NCBI GenBank assembly: GCA_014529385.2
Contig: CM043969.1
Location: 12,916,648 to 12,980,647, forward strand
DNA: 64,000 nt
Direction: 5' to 3'
Source of the DNA: Adiantum capillus-veneris
Lineage: Eukaryota > Streptophyta > Polypodiopsida > Polypodiales > Pteridaceae
The position numbers and the translations under genes were made by a program. The notes under the pieces were generated by a model, which had not been told where the DNA came from, did no database searches, and was given only the letters and a program-made list of their open reading frames with translations. The first letter of the stretch is position 1. Each line of letters opens with the position of its first letter. This document shows, one piece after another, positions 42,730-54,931 of the stretch.

Positions 42730-43860
42730 ATGTCATCAAGCACTCTCTCTAATGAAAATTTGAAGAAGGAAAGAAATACAAACAAAAGGAAGCAAAGAAA
42801 GCAGTCACCATCCTCGCCTTCTTTTTCCTCTTCCTCTTCATCATCGCCATCTTTTGATATGGATAACAGTGACTTTCCACCCAAGAGAGTAAAGAGAAGG
42901 AGTAAACGGCGGAGTTATGTGGCATGGAAGAGGGTCACGTAAGTTGAAAAAGTTCAAAGAGGGAGGAAAGAAAATCCCTTTTCTTACCTATGATGGAACC
43001 TTTGGAGCGATTGATAAAGTGTTGACTTTTATCCAATAATTTGAAGTGACTTTTGGAGATGAAGTTTTTGGAATCTTCAAAGCTCTAAAATGTTTCCATG
43101 CATTTCCAAAATTTGACCCTTCAATGGTGGGCAAGCCTACGTGCTCAAGGTGAAACTCCAAAGACATGGAAAGCTCTACGGATTGCTATTGTGAAGAAAT
43201 TCCTTCCAAGTGACGCCAGAGGCAAAGTCCTCATGAAATGGTGAAGCTTGAAGATGGCTCCATGCAAGTTTATTTAAAAGTATGCGGATAAGTTTTAGGA
43301 GTTACTTTTCAAAGCCACAGTCTTAAGAAGATAGAATTTGCAAGACAAAAATTTAATTTGGTGCTGGCCTATCTAAGGAGATGAGTGAGCATGTCAACTC
43401 GCAAAGACCTAAAACTATCTCAGCGGTCATACATTACACTATGGTTGCCTTTAAAATCCATTTCCAGCAAGGGAGTAAGAAGGGCTCAAAGCCAATGGAA
43501 GTTAAGAAACTAATTGAACCAAAGGAGAAGAACAACTGGACGCAAAATTCTCCCAAGACTAACAACAATAAAGGAAAGACAAAGGAAAAAGTTACAAAGC
43601 TAAAAACAAAATTTCACTTGAAGAGGTTGAGCGTTATCTTAAAGATAGCAAGTATTTTAAATGTGGGGAGAAATGACATGTTTCTAAGGCATGTCCAAAG
43701 AGAAATGAACGTAATGACCTCCTAAAGCCACCATGGTGGAAGCTCCAAAAGAGGAAGGCCATTGCAAAGGAGCACCACTCTCTTATGACTCTCCAAGAGC
43801 CACCATGGTCAAAGCTCTAAAAGAGTAAGGCCATTGCAAAGAAGCACCACTCTCTTATGC
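42730..43860 (+). pseudogene. gag: E4 gag, multiply broken
   Basis: An N-terminal frame (42730-42942) has a Ser run and basic stretches (PPKRVKRRSKRRS). After a frameshift come IPFLTYDGTFGAIDKVLTFIQ and FEVTFGDEVFGIF, the gag core. From 43381 the frame MSEHVNSQRPKTISAVIH continues, then a zinc knuckle reduced to C-GE ... H-VSKA-C with a stop in it (43660-43695). A 60-base segment near 43727-43785 (AGCCACCATGG ... AAGGCCATTGC) is repeated just after. Dead. Confidence 0.75.
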
Positions 43861-43869
43861 TTGGGGAAA

Positions 43870-44170
43870 AGTAAGAGAGCATGATGCTTTCATACTGTTT
43901 GATCCTGGCTCTACCCACAACTTTATTTCGATTACTAAGCTAGGAATTCATGACTTTGAGATGGGGGTTATGGCAAAATAAGATGGAGCTTTCAAAGGGC
44001 AAGATGCCCAATTCACTCCATTAATTGGGAAATTAAGGCTCCATGTGCAAAGCTATGCCACGACAAAGAATATTTCTTTATCTCTCCACTCAAGCATGAA
44101 GATGTTATCTTAGGGGCACCATGGTTTGATCGCATGACTTCCACTGTGAAGTTTCCTTAGATAAAAGCCC
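43870..44170 (+). pseudogene. pol: E4 aspartic protease
   Basis: The motif FDPGSTHNFISI (Asp at 43901) is the gypsy active site with Pro in place of Ser or Thr; EDVILGAPWFDRM at about 44100-44135 is the second conserved block. Stops lie between them. Confidence 0.75.
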
Positions 44171-44539
44171 TCTTTTCCTATAGAGGCAAGACGTTGCACT
44201 TGATGTAAATAGTTCATGCAACACTATACCACTTGTATGGACTCAAACTTTAGACAAAGTAATGAAAATCTCTCTTTCTTGTTACATGGTTTACTCTAAG
44301 AAAGAAGCATGTGTTTATAATGAAGTTAAAGAGGATTTAGAATTTTTCAGTTTCCTAAGTTTCCTAGATTAATTTCAATATGTGTTTAGGGAGCTACCTC
44401 CCAAAAGAGGACAAGATGAAAATTCCATAAAACTTCTACCTGGTAGTTCACCTCCTAATAAGTCTCCTTATATCGAATCTCATTGGATCAACAAGAGGAG
44501 ATTATGAGGCAAATAAATGATCTTGTGGAAAAATGAATC

Positions 44540-45170
44540 GTCAAGCCTAGTTCATCTCCATTTTATTCTATTAGTACAAAAGAAAGATGTTACTTATAGA
44601 ATGTGTGTGGACTATCGGGTGCTTAATTGGATAACCATAAAGAAGAGATTTCTTGTTTCTAGGATATAAGATATATTCAATAAGTTTCAAGGGTCTACCT
44701 ACTTTAGTATAATATATCTCAAAATTGGCTATCATCACATGAGGATTGTGCCTCAAGATATTCATAAGACAGCCTTTCGTACAACTTTTGGCCTGTATGA
44801 ATTATTGGTACTTCCTTTTGGACTTAACGATGCACCAGTTATCTTTAATAAAATGATGAAGAGACTCTTTAGACCTCATCAAAGCTTCACAAGAGTGTTC
44901 TTCTATGACATTATCATCTACTCAAAGTCTGTTGAGGAACATCAACATCTTTGAGTAGTATTTCAAGTTTTGAGAGACAATACGCTTTATTGTAATCAAA
45001 AGAAAAGTGAGTTTTCTTTAAAGGAGATTCAATATCTAGGTCATATTATCTCCCAAGTAGGGAAACAAATGGACCTTGAAAAGTTGGAGGTAATAAAAGT
45101 ATGGCTTATACCAACGAATCTACATGAATTGAAAAGCTTTATAAGAATAGTGAATACTATAGACGCTTCA
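44540..45170 (+). pseudogene. pol: E4 reverse transcriptase, catalytic mutant
   Basis: Blocks: QKKDVTYRMCVDYRVLNWITIKKRF, STYFSIIYLKIGYHHMRI, KTAFRTTFGLYELLVLPFGLNDAPVIFNKMM and RVFFYDIIIYSKS. The catalytic F-x-D-D is F-F-Y-D: the first Asp is Tyr (codon TAT at 44904-44906), one base from GAT. This, plus stops, means no activity. The thumb region follows at 44970-45173. Confidence 0.88.
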
Positions 45171-45239
45171 TAGAAAAATTCTCATTCATAGTAGGGCCGT
45201 TGTATGATATGACTAAAAAGAATATTAAATTTTCATGGA

Positions 45240-45760
45240 CTATGGAAGCCAATGATACTTTTGAAAATCTTAGAGCAAAGCTTACCTCTTAACTAGTGTT
45301 ACTATTACTAGACCTTTCAAAACCTTTTGAAGTCTAGAGTGATTCTTCTGGAGAATTCCTTGGAGATGTTTTTCTTCAAGATGGGCATGCCATAGCATAG
45401 GAAAGTAATAGATTAGATGACAAAGAAAATAATATTGGCATATATAAAAAAGAGCTACTAGCTATTTTACATGTCCTATAAGCATGGAAGCATTATCTCC
45501 TACGCACTCCATTTATTTTCCACACGGATCACCAAAGTCAAAAGTACTTTTTGATGCAAACTAAATTAAGTAATAAACAAATGAGGTGGGCAAACACTCT
45601 TTCATAGTTTAGTTTTCATATTTCTCACATAGTTAGTAAGCACAACCAAGTGGCCGATGCTCTTTCACAAAGACCAAGGGTGAATGTTGTGTCAATAGCT
45701 CGTTGCAATGATCTATCCTCTATGATATCTGAGTATGCTATGGATCTAGACTTCGAAGAT
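45240..45760 (+). pseudogene. pol: E4 RNase H
   Basis: Fragments KKELLAILHVL, AWKHYLLRTPFIFHTDHQSQKYF, KLSNKQMRWANTLS, FHISHIVSKHNQVADALSQRPRVNVVSIARCND, in the order of the gypsy connection and RNase H domains, with in-frame stops. Confidence 0.82.
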
Positions 45761-45769
45761 TAATGTCAG

Positions 45770-46830
45770 TTATTGCACTAGGGAAGAAAGAGGAACCATA
45801 TAACACATAAGATCGTTATCTTCTCTATGGCAATAGGTTATGCATTACACATGATTTACGTAAAAAGTCATGTACAAATATCATGTTCCACCTTATGAAG
45901 CACATAGAGGGATTCAAGCTACTCTCAAGGGAGTAGAGATGTAATTTTATTGGCCAACAATGAAGGCAAGCATACCAAACTTTGTTGCCAAATGAATTAT
46001 ATGTCAAAAGACAAAGTATGATAGAGGGAAGTAGACTAGCTTGCTTCGACAATTTTCTATACTTGATTCCCTATGGGAAAGCATATCCATGGATTTCCAA
46101 AATCCATTCATGGGAATACAAGAATATGGACAATAGTAAACCGGTTTAGCAAGCAAGCTCATTCTATACTGATAAAAAACTATTAAAGATACCATATGGC
46201 AACCCTCTTTATCTCACAGGTCTTTAAGTATCACAACTTACCAACATCTATAGTATCTATCACCCACAAAGGGATGGGCAAAGTGAGATAGAAAATTTAC
46301 TATCATCAATCTACTTAAATTCCATGCTATGGAAGTAGATAAAAGAGATCAATGGGAAAATTATTTACCCTTACTATAATATGTCTACAATAACACTATG
46401 CATACTTTTATAGGAAAGGTCTATGTAGTTGAAAAGGCACCCTTAGTAGAGTATGCATACAATAACATTGTCCATACTTATACAGGAAAGGCACCTTTTG
46501 AGGTAATTGAAGGAAGACTCAAGCTCACATTGATAGTCATGACAGTTGGGAAGATATTTGTTGGGGATGAGTATAGTAGAGACCTTGAAGAATAGTTTTA
46601 AAAGGTTAAGGAAACTATATCCATCATGTAATAGAAGCAGAAGGTTGTTGCTAATAAGCAAAGATGAGCCTTGACTTTCAAGGAGAATGATTGGGTATTG
46701 TTCAAGTTTCCCATAGCGCACATCAACCATACTATGGGTAAGGGAACACAAGGATGCCCAATGGGTCACTAAAAATATTATGCTAAGCGTTTCATGTGAG
46801 CCTCTTGAAACCTTATAAGGGCAAGCCACC
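45770..46830 (+). pseudogene. pol: E4 integrase, deleted and broken
   Basis: The zinc-binding region is seen at about 45890-46020 (HIEGFKLLSREXR-like spacing, then CICQKTKYD). The catalytic core is shortened: STI-D-L-type sequence near 46300 is followed by a duplicated block (TATGCATACAATAACA near 46385-46470 in two copies). Later VEYAYNNIVHTYTGKAPFEVIEG (46440-46520) is the typical core C-terminus. An estimated few hundred bases of core sequence appear missing around 46190-46290. Confidence 0.7.
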
Positions 46831-46839
46831 AAAGAGCCA

Positions 46840-47049
46840 ATAATTGAAGAACCACCTGAGTGTGAAGATCAAGAAGAGATCTTGCAACAGCCAGAGACTA
46901 TTCTACGACATGAGGACAAGGTTTTACAAAGTGGTAAGACTATTCAACGATATCTTGTCAAATTTAAGAACTATCCTTTTGAAGATGCAAGGTGGATGCA
47001 AGACATCCAACTAAAGGATAATGTAAACCTTGTAAAAACTTTACAATGA
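46840..47049 (+). pseudogene. pol: E4 chromodomain tail
   Basis: The frame reads EEPPECEDQEEILQQPETILRHEDKV, then a chromodomain YLVKFKNYPFEDARWMQDIQLKD and VNLVKTLQ-stop (TGA at about 47047). This C-terminal chromodomain marks E4 as a chromovirus. It is the best preserved part of E4 pol. Confidence 0.82.
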
Positions 47050-47400
47050 CTCCTCTTAGAGGTAAGAATCAGGTATGAAAAAGTATGTTTTATAGAGAAT
47101 TTTCTTGGGGAACATATTTCTTTGAAATGTTCATAAGTTCTAAGTGTATACATACCATGAATCAAGCTTGCAACAACTTAATCTCTCAAACACCTAGTAG
47201 ACCTTACCAATCTATTATGAAAGATAATACGGGTAAAGTAGAGACATGCTTGTGATAGCTAGGCCTTCCAAGCACCAACTAGAATTAGTCACCATTGTGG
47301 AAGAATGTCGACTGCTAAAAAGCAATCCTCTACCCAAATCAACAGGATTAGCTATGACCTTATTTTCCCTACTCCATAGTCGAAGACGACTATGATTTCA

Positions 47401-47409
47401 AGGAAGAGG
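47401..47409 (+). other. E4 polypurine tract
   Basis: AAGGAAGAGG followed by TAA and the LTR start TGTCATG at 47414. Confidence 0.7.
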
Positions 47410-47413
47410 TAAT

Positions 47414-47980
47414 GTCATGAAAATATTAATTTTTAGCTTGTAAAAGTATTTTCTATCTTAATTTGCTTACTTAAGTCCCAAGAAACTAAAAGAGAACAAG
47501 TGAAGTAGATTTAAGTACTTATAGACCGCCTCGGTCAAAGGCTTGGGAACAAGAGGGACAAAGTCCATAAAAGAGTAAGAGTAATTGTTGTTTGATTATC
47601 TCAGACATAAGCACAAGCCAAGGAAGGAGGAATATATCCCGAGCATCCTTGATCAAAGGTAAAGGACAAAGGAGGTTACTTACAGCAATTATAGGAGACT
47701 AAAAATATACAGTAGCTATACTAAGTTCAAGTAACTAAAATAACACTTTAAACTCCAAGTATAAAGTCTGGAAAGATTTAGGATGAATTTCTAACTTGCC
47801 ACTAATAGTCTTAATTTAGACAGTTTTGGGACTAGCTTCACGGCACCTCAAAAGTATTGTGCTACAGTTTTGCACAAGGGGTAATGCTCTAAAGCCCAAG
47901 GGTGAGTTTTATTTTTACCACAATCCATTCTAATTTAGCAAGTCCTAAATTAGGCTCTAGCCCAAGTCAGCTTCATAAAG
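47414..47980 (+). repeat. E4 3' LTR (family B), first part
   Basis: Matches the E2 5' LTR 7900-7310 in reverse. It is cut at 47980 by the DNA transposon and resumes at 53868. Confidence 0.82.
47972..47980. other. Left target-site duplication of DNA transposon
   Basis: TTCATAAAG, repeated exactly at 53868-53876; the preceding C also matches, so it may be counted as 10 bp. Confidence 0.85.
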
Positions 47981-48035
47981 GAGTGTTACCATGCACCGAG
48001 CGATTTTTTCCGAGCAAGGACAAACCCGAGCAAGT
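47981..48035 (+). repeat. Left terminal inverted repeat
   Basis: Starts GAGTGTTACC; its core (47998-48017, CGAGCGATTTTTTCCGAGCAA region) pairs with the complement of the right end with about two mismatches in 21, and CGAGCAAG pairs again 10 bases further in. Confidence 0.75.
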
Positions 48036-49263
48036 GTTTGTACACGATATAGTAAATTTTATCGTCAACATAATATTTATCGTTTGTTATATATTCATGC
48101 ACCACAACAAAAAGGGTTATCAATGGATAGACTACCTCCTAAATTCCAAAAGATCAAAGTTTACTTTTAAGAAAATAAACACAATATTTGAAATTATTAT
48201 CTTCTCTCTTAGGCTCACATGGGCTTCACATGTTTTGAGCATAAAGTAAGATTAATAGACTAATAAGAGCTCTAGCCCTGTACTTAATGCTTAAGTCATC
48301 GTAAGTTTCTTTTGTTAAGGTCATTTGTAGTGATCCTGTGTCTAGTACTTTGGTTCTTGATTGTCATTTATACTTGAGAGCATGTGCATCCTTCCTCATC
48401 TTAGACGCATCAATTTGATATCAATTTATTGCACCTCATTAGTTCATTTATACACCAATCGTCTTTTCCATGTAAGGAGTCATTGACAACATCGTGGCCA
48501 GGCAGGTTTTGGGGGGGGGGATTGGTTATATTTTTTTATTAATGCGTTGCACTATGCCATGCAGCATATGCAGCCTCCTACATTGTTAGCGTAGTTGACT
48601 TGAAGATGCGCGTGTGGAGCAGCGAGAGTTTGAGTCCAGCTTGCTAATTAGTTTTTGGTTGGACAACTTGCAAAGGGCTAATGCTGTACCTGTTGGAATC
48701 AGGGCAAGATTGCAAAAAATATAATAATGAACCTATCAATATGTTGAACCGAGTAGTAGGCCAGTTGAGGGTAAGCGGAAAAGGAAAATTTCCGCCCCAA
48801 TATAGAGAAAAATAGTGTAAAGCCCCAAAAAATAAGCATAATTTTCTTAAACTTTCTCCTGAAAAATTCAAGGAATTTGTATGTTTGAAAATATGGTTTT
48901 TCCTAAACGGTTGAACCAAGTAGGGGGTACCAGCTGGAAAGTATTCGAAAAAAAATTTGAGAATCACAGATGATGCGAGTAGAGGCAAAGATGCTACGCA
49001 AAATGAAATTGAAGCCAACGGAGGCCTCAAACGTCAGGCGAGGGGGATACGGATCGTGAGCGGAGGCATCAACATGGTGGATAATGTGCATCTGGCCGTG
49101 CGCAAGATAAAGAGGGAGTCCTACGTCAAGAAGATACGCCCTAAATACACACACGTAATATCTTTTTGCAGGCCTCAACTGTCCCTCTCTTCCCCCCGAC
49201 ATTCCCCCTCTCTCTCTCACACATCATCGACACTGCCGGCTTGGTAGGAGAGAGGAGATGAGC

Positions 49264-49692
<429 letters not shown>

Positions 49693-50061
49693 AGGAAGCT
49701 ACTTAATTGAGAGCCAGCTGCTGTTGAGAGTGTGCAGGGCACACAGGCTTAAGGGCGTTTAGGGGCTGGTACTCATGCAAGGTTGAGTGTGCGCAGAGGC
49801 ACGCTGAAGTTCGCGCGACCATACACACACCGACCCACACACTCGCACCCTCACTCACACAAGAAGAAGCACCTGGAAAGAACCCTAACCTGCTGTAAAC
49901 CACTGACGCACGTTCCTCCCTCAAGTGCGTAGAGACCCCATCGGCAGCGCGAAACACAGAGGGGATTAGGGATAGCGCGCTCAGAAGCTGTCGGCAGCAG
50001 TAGCGAGAGAAAAATTAGAAGGCAACAGCGCAAGCAAAAGCAGGAGAGAGTTTAAAAAAAA

Positions 50062-50190
50062 AAATCTCTGAAAGAGCGCGCGCCGGCGCGCGCTCTTTCA
50101 GAGAGTTTTTTTTTACTTGGTGAGCCCTTCCGGCGCGCGCAGGGCGCGCTCTTTCAGAGAGTTTTTTTTTAACTTGGTGAGCCCTTTTCG
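50062..50190. repeat. Perfect palindrome and tandem GC-rich repeat
   Basis: CTCTGAAAGAGCGCGCGCC (50066-50084) is followed with no spacer by its exact complement (50085-50103), flanked by an A run on the left and a T run on the right that extend the arms. A second, slightly shorter unit (GGGCGCGCTCTTTCAGAGAG, T run, ACTTGGTGAGCCC) follows at about 50142-50185, a direct repeat of 50085-50128. Confidence 0.9.
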
Positions 50191-50235
50191 ATATTTGAAT
50201 GCAGCAGCCACCACGTAGCCAATTCGCTTTTGAGC

Positions 50236-50853
50236 ATGGACCTGCTATCACGTCATCACCAAAAGCAGTTCCTCAGAATGACCTCCACCCTCGTTTTCAG
50301 GCTTTCTTGGGACTCAGAGTGTCTCATAGCCAGCTGTCGCTCAGTCATGCATGAGCAGAGGGGTGCCAGCATTGCCGGATTCTGTTCGGCATTAGATTTA
50401 AACTTTTTAAAAAAATCACTGCCAAACATCACCGCAAAAAGCTACCAGGTGAATAAAATAAAAGCCGCACTCTGCGTTGTAGCTGTGCAGTCGCATATCA
50501 TCAAGCTGATGGGTACGTCGGATGCTTGCCAATGTGAAGAGCCCTTAGATATTTCATGCGATCAACCCATGGCAGAGGTCTCTATTCTAGTGCTACTGAG
50601 TGGACGTCAAGTAGTAAATAATGCAGGTGCCTACGGTGCTGATCAGGATCAAAGAATAGTCAAAGAGCAGAAGTGGAAGCTAATTCTTTTTTCCACACAA
50701 AGAGATTTGATGCTGGAGAAGCTTACAAACACCGACTGTGGAGTAATGGCATTTCTGGAGAAAAGCATACCAATATGTCAGCACCTATTAGCCTCCAAGA
50801 GAAGTTCACTGCTGTCCATTCAACAACTCAGTGAGATAGCAGACACTCTATAG
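50236..50853 (+). CDS. ORF of unknown function inside the DNA transposon
   Basis: 205 codons from the ATG at 50236 (MDLLSRHHQKQFLRMTST), the longest uninterrupted non-repetitive frame in the transposon. Composition looks protein-like: mixed Leu/Ser/Ile with conserved-looking stretches AALCVVAVQSHIIKLMG, MAEVSILVLLSG and MAFLEKSIPICQHLLASK, and helical character. There is no transposase, zinc-finger or signal peptide motif and I do not recognise a family. It ends TAG at 50853. It may be a captured host exon series or chance. The upstream 200 bases are the palindrome region, and no TATA box is obvious. Confidence 0.4.
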   Translation: MDLLSRHHQKQFLRMTSTLVFRLSWDSECLIASCRSVMHEQRGASIAGFCSALDLNFLKKSLPNITAKSYQVNKIKAALCVVAVQSHIIKLMGTSDACQCEEPLDISCDQPMAEVSILVLLSGRQVVNNAGAYGADQDQRIVKEQKWKLILFSTQRDLMLEKLTNTDCGVMAFLEKSIPICQHLLASKRSSLLSIQQLSEIADTL

Positions 50854-51000
50854 ACAATATGGCCAATATTGCGGCCTGTAAAGAGCTTCTCTTGCTAATA
50901 ACCATATTTTGGTGGCGGGTCCTATGAGCAAAGGTCCATGTACTTAATAGCTATCGGATCAAGTTCAGATGGTTGCAGATGACAGACATCATGCTAGAGA

Positions 51001-51008
51001 GAGAGAGC

Positions 51009-51047
<39 letters not shown>
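51001..51047. repeat. GA microsatellite
   Basis: GA run interrupted once by CGC; a second GA run with one CG interruption lies at 51391-51442. The 600 bases after that (51450-52060) show no coding signal. Confidence 0.95.
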
Positions 51048-51049
<2 letters not shown>

Positions 51050-52724
51050 AAGCCAGTCTCCATCGCTACCCTCTGCCAGTCCCCACCAGCAACTATGGAC
51101 TTCTGACTCCCAGGAACACCTGCTCTCCCTCCCCTCCCTTGCTTGGTCCAGCATGTTCCCGACTCTTCATGCTTGTTGGTAATGACGATGGCGATGTTGC
51201 CGATACTCCATTTTCCGCTTGTTGTGCTGCCTCCCAATGCTTTTCATTCAAGTACTGCCCTCCCTTTGGCTCCACCTCCTCAACCTGCCGCTTTCTGAGC
51301 GCAATGTTGTGTCTGGATCCATGCGAGTAAGGGTCTTTTGTGATGTATCCTCATTTTTGTTAAGGTGTACTAGTCTATCCACCTGTCCTTCGAAGAGAGA
51401 GAGAGAGAGAGAGACGGAGAGAGAGAGAGAGAGAGAGAGAGACTGAGAGAACATAGAGGGCTACTCTATAAAACAGCCTATGGAGATGGTGTTGGCAACC
51501 CAATACATGGCTAAAAGCATGCTTTGGTGGTACAAAAAGGATTGTCCTTGACAACACCTTTGACAAATCTTTGAGTTACAATTTTTACATGTTACATGAA
51601 AAACTACCTATCATATTATATATCAGTGGATAGATCTTCAAAAGAAGAATCTAAAAACACAAGGTCCGAAAAGTTTTGACCTAAACTACAAAAATTTTAC
51701 CAGTCCCCACTTTTGCATTGGTATAAGTAAAATAGGTCCTTTTTTTGTACCACCAAACCATGCTTTCACCCACATTCTAGCAGGTAAAAGTTTCCGACCT
51801 CCAGCACACGACCCTAGAGCAGCTCTCCAGCTTTTTCTTACCCGTGTTGATGTTGTTGCCATCTCGCAATGGAAATTGGGCTCATGAGGCGGTCAATATC
51901 GGACCTGCACGTGATTAATAGTCAAGACTAAGACTCTGAGCCCCTAGGTGGTCGGCTTCAACTTCTTCAAGATACCTTTTCTGCCTTCAACCTGGGCATC
52001 ACTGCTGTTTGCACCTTGATTGCCCGGTGTCAATGATGGGCTCTTGTTGAGGGCCATTAATTGACTGTGTCACTTGGTGAACATGGCCACATTGGCTCGC
52101 CTGGAGCTACATTTGCAATGGCTGCAGCATGCCATGCTTCACCTTCCTCTATGACTCACTTTATTTTGGGCCAGAGAGAATGGGCATACCCCATTTTCCT
52201 GTGGGGGCATCCCTCCATGTGGAAACACAGCTGCCTCCTGCACATGGCCCAATGGTGTGCTCATCATAAGGCTCTTCCTCTTCTCACCGAGGCCGGCTAT
52301 GATATTGTCCATGTGCAAAGGATTATGTGCCGAATTCTTCCATGGTGGACGTACATGGATATAGTGCATGATGCGTTAGGGAATTTTGACAACTTGGACC
52401 CCTGGTCCAATGTGATTTTCATAGAGAAGCAGCTTTAGCGGGAGTAAACGGTGGATATGTAGCTAGACGGTGACAAAGAGAATGGCAATTAGGAGTTTAC
52501 GATGATTTTGGTCAGCTGCCACATGTCTGGTTGGAGAGGTATGCATGCAACGTGTTGGTTGAGGATATGATCGCAAATTTTTTGAAGAGTGTGTTGGCGC
52601 CGCTCATGCACATGTGTCCACACCTAGCTTTGTGTGAGGAAATTGGGACACAGCTTAAGAGGCAGATGTTGGAGGTCTTCCTGACTGGGCACGATGAGAC
52701 AGTAAGCAAAAGGCAGTTTTCAAC

Positions 52725-52729
<5 letters not shown>

Positions 52730-52786
<57 letters not shown>

Positions 52787-52960
52787 AACACGTCGCACAA
52801 AAATCAGCGCAAATACCGACAAGACAAAGCTTCTTTTAAAAGTAAAATGCGTTGGAATAAGCATCACAATACACGCTGGTATGGTGGCGTCGGTATATGC
52901 ACCGGTATATACATCGTCAAAAAACACGCTGTTACATACGTCGGAACACTCGCTGTTACA
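52730..52960. repeat. GA run followed by short interspersed repeat
   Basis: GA run 52729-52782, then at 52868-52970 about five loose copies of a unit combining ACGCTG-TTACA and CGTCGGTAT, spaced 18-28 bases. A weak ORF at 52061-52438 lies upstream, but it has no ATG at its start and no recognisable family. Confidence 0.75.
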
Positions 52961-53094
52961 AGCGTCGGTATTTTTTTAATATATGGACTCTTGTTTTGAG
53001 GCCCCTACTGGCGCGTGTGCCAAATTCTATTCCGATGACCAAACCTGCAAATTTCTTTTTGGGCAAAGAGGGCTGGGAATTGATGCTGCATGTA

Positions 53095-53192
53095 CTATCC
53101 TTTCCCTACCAAATTAGATTCTTCCTTTGCTTTCCTCTTTGTTGCTATTTCCTTCCATGCCGAATGGCAATGACTACACCCCATTAACAGGA

Positions 53193-53238
<46 letters not shown>

Positions 53239-53345
53239 CTATCCTTTCCCTACCAAAGATTCTTCCTTCGCTTTCCTCTTTGTTGCTATTTCCTTCCATG
53301 CCAAATGGCGATGACTACACCCCATTAAAAGGAAGGAAGGAGAGA
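53095..53345. repeat. Tandem duplication of about 140 bp carrying GA runs
   Basis: The block CTATCCTTTCCCTACCAAA ... CTACACCCCATTAA plus GGAAGGAGAGAG occurs at 53096-53238 and again at 53236-53350, each ending in a GA run of different length. Confidence 0.88.
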
Positions 53346-53810
53346 GAGAGAGAATGATACCTATCCATTCTTGTGTAGCACAGATATGGAGGTCCATGGG
53401 GTGGACTGATGACGAGGGTGCCAATCTCGGACCCACTTCCTGTTTGCCATGTGGCAGTTTCATGAGACGCCTCTCTCCATTGTTATAGTTAGAGTTAGAA
53501 ATTGCCAAAAAATCCTTTCAGCATAAGGGCATCACACATTGGGTTAGTAATCTGGGTTGAAGCATGATGGACAAGTCAGCAGACTAGGAATCCCAAGTAG
53601 TCTACGAACTTCGAGCAGTGCTTATATAAACATGGAAAATTTAAGAGAAGGTTTTTCCACTAAATTTCTCTAAAAGGGTTTCGTCGGTCAAAAAATTATG
53701 ATTGATTTACCATTAAAAATAGGTGCAATCTTGAATTCATTTTTTGTTGTTGTGCTTGAAGTCTCCTAAGAAATCATGTTTGGTTTTTGTTTTGTATATG
53801 TGCCTTGCCC

Positions 53811-53867
53811 TATCTCGCTCGTTTTAGGGATTGCTCGGAAAATCTCGCTCGAGCTTTGAGATTCCTC
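53811..53867 (-). repeat. Right terminal inverted repeat
   Basis: The minus strand starts GAGGAATCTC at 53867 and contains CGAGCGAGATTTTCCGAGCAA, which aligns without gaps to the left TIR. It is followed on the plus strand by TTCATAAAG (53868-53876). Confidence 0.75.
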
Positions 53868-54488
53868 TTCATAAAGCATCCAAAGGTTTTTGCAAAGGTC
53901 TTGCACCCAAGCTAGTTTAATTAAAAGATAAGTTTATGATTTTTAATAAGTGCAAAGAAAAAGGTAAATTTTAAGATTAGACCAGCCCTTCCTTATTTAC
54001 AAAGTTGACTCATGTCCTTCTTTTCTAAGATTGGCTAGGCCACATGTCCAAAGTAGCACACATTCTTGCTTTGTGTGAACTTAACAAGTATTTGTGGGTG
54101 TATGTGGTGTGTACAATTGCCATAAAAAGTCCAAGAGAAGGGAGGGCAAGTAGTTTAATCCTATAAATTGGGGACAAGAGGTAGCCACTACTCACTATTG
54201 TGAGTACTACAAAAAAAACAAAGTTGCATTTTTGGGTACTCAATTCTCATTAGACAAGAGGTAGACAAGTGGTAAGCATTCCTTTTAAAGTTTATTATCA
54301 GGTTGTGCATGAATTAAACACAAGGGGTCATTGGGATTTTTTGGGGTGTTCAATTCTCATTAGAGAAGTGGTAAGCATTCCCTTTAAAGTTTATTAGCAA
54401 GTTTTGCATGAATTAAAAGCAAGGGGTCATTGGGAATTTCTTCTCTTCACCCTCGTTCACACACTTTCAAGTGCTAAGTGTGGTCAAG

Positions 54489-54531
<43 letters not shown>

Positions 54532-54880
54532 GGGAGCTCTAGATATATAATCTATGCTTGAGAGCTTGGCTATGGATGCATTTCCATAGCAAGTGATAGA
54601 TCTTCTTTTTCATCGTATCTATTATTCTATTTTGCTAAGCTATGCTAAAAGCTTGCCCATGGACTAAGCATATGCGCAGTAAAAAATCTTTTGATTGAAA
54701 AATACTTCTTGCACTCTCATTTACCTCATAAAATGTAGCTCTTTCTCTTGCTATGGTGTTTAGGACTTGGGAAGGAGGGTTATACCATGGAATCTTGAAG
54801 AACACAAGCTCCGCAAGAGCACAAGTTGTGTTGTAATCAAAGTTCTCTTCGATAGAGAATTATAGTACAAAGACCTTTTT
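53868..54880 (+). repeat. E4 3' LTR (family B), second part
   Basis: Matches E2 LTR 7310-6900 in reverse: GCAAAGGTCTTGCAC, TTATTTACAAAGTTGACTC, GGCTAGGCCACATGTCCAAAG. TATA-like TATAAAT is at 54162-54168. At 54225-54440 a segment with TCTCATTAGA ... GGTAAGCATTCC ... GGGGTCATTGGGA is repeated twice. A CT run lies at 54490-54530. The LTR end is not clear; the part from about 54800 is shared with 20136-20209. Confidence 0.7.
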
Positions 54881-54931
54881 GGACGGGCACCACCGGTTCC
54901 AAGCAAATTTGCAAGTTGTCAATCTTAATTG

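Noticed and set aside
42730-42942. Ser-rich, Lys/Arg-rich frame as a possible host nuclear protein
   Set aside because: It is followed directly by chromovirus gag core and pol on the same strand, so it is the gag N-terminus of E4.
52061-52438. 125-codon frame inside the DNA transposon
   Set aside because: Begins at TTG, the first ATG is internal, no recognisable domain; flanking frames show stops at normal frequency.
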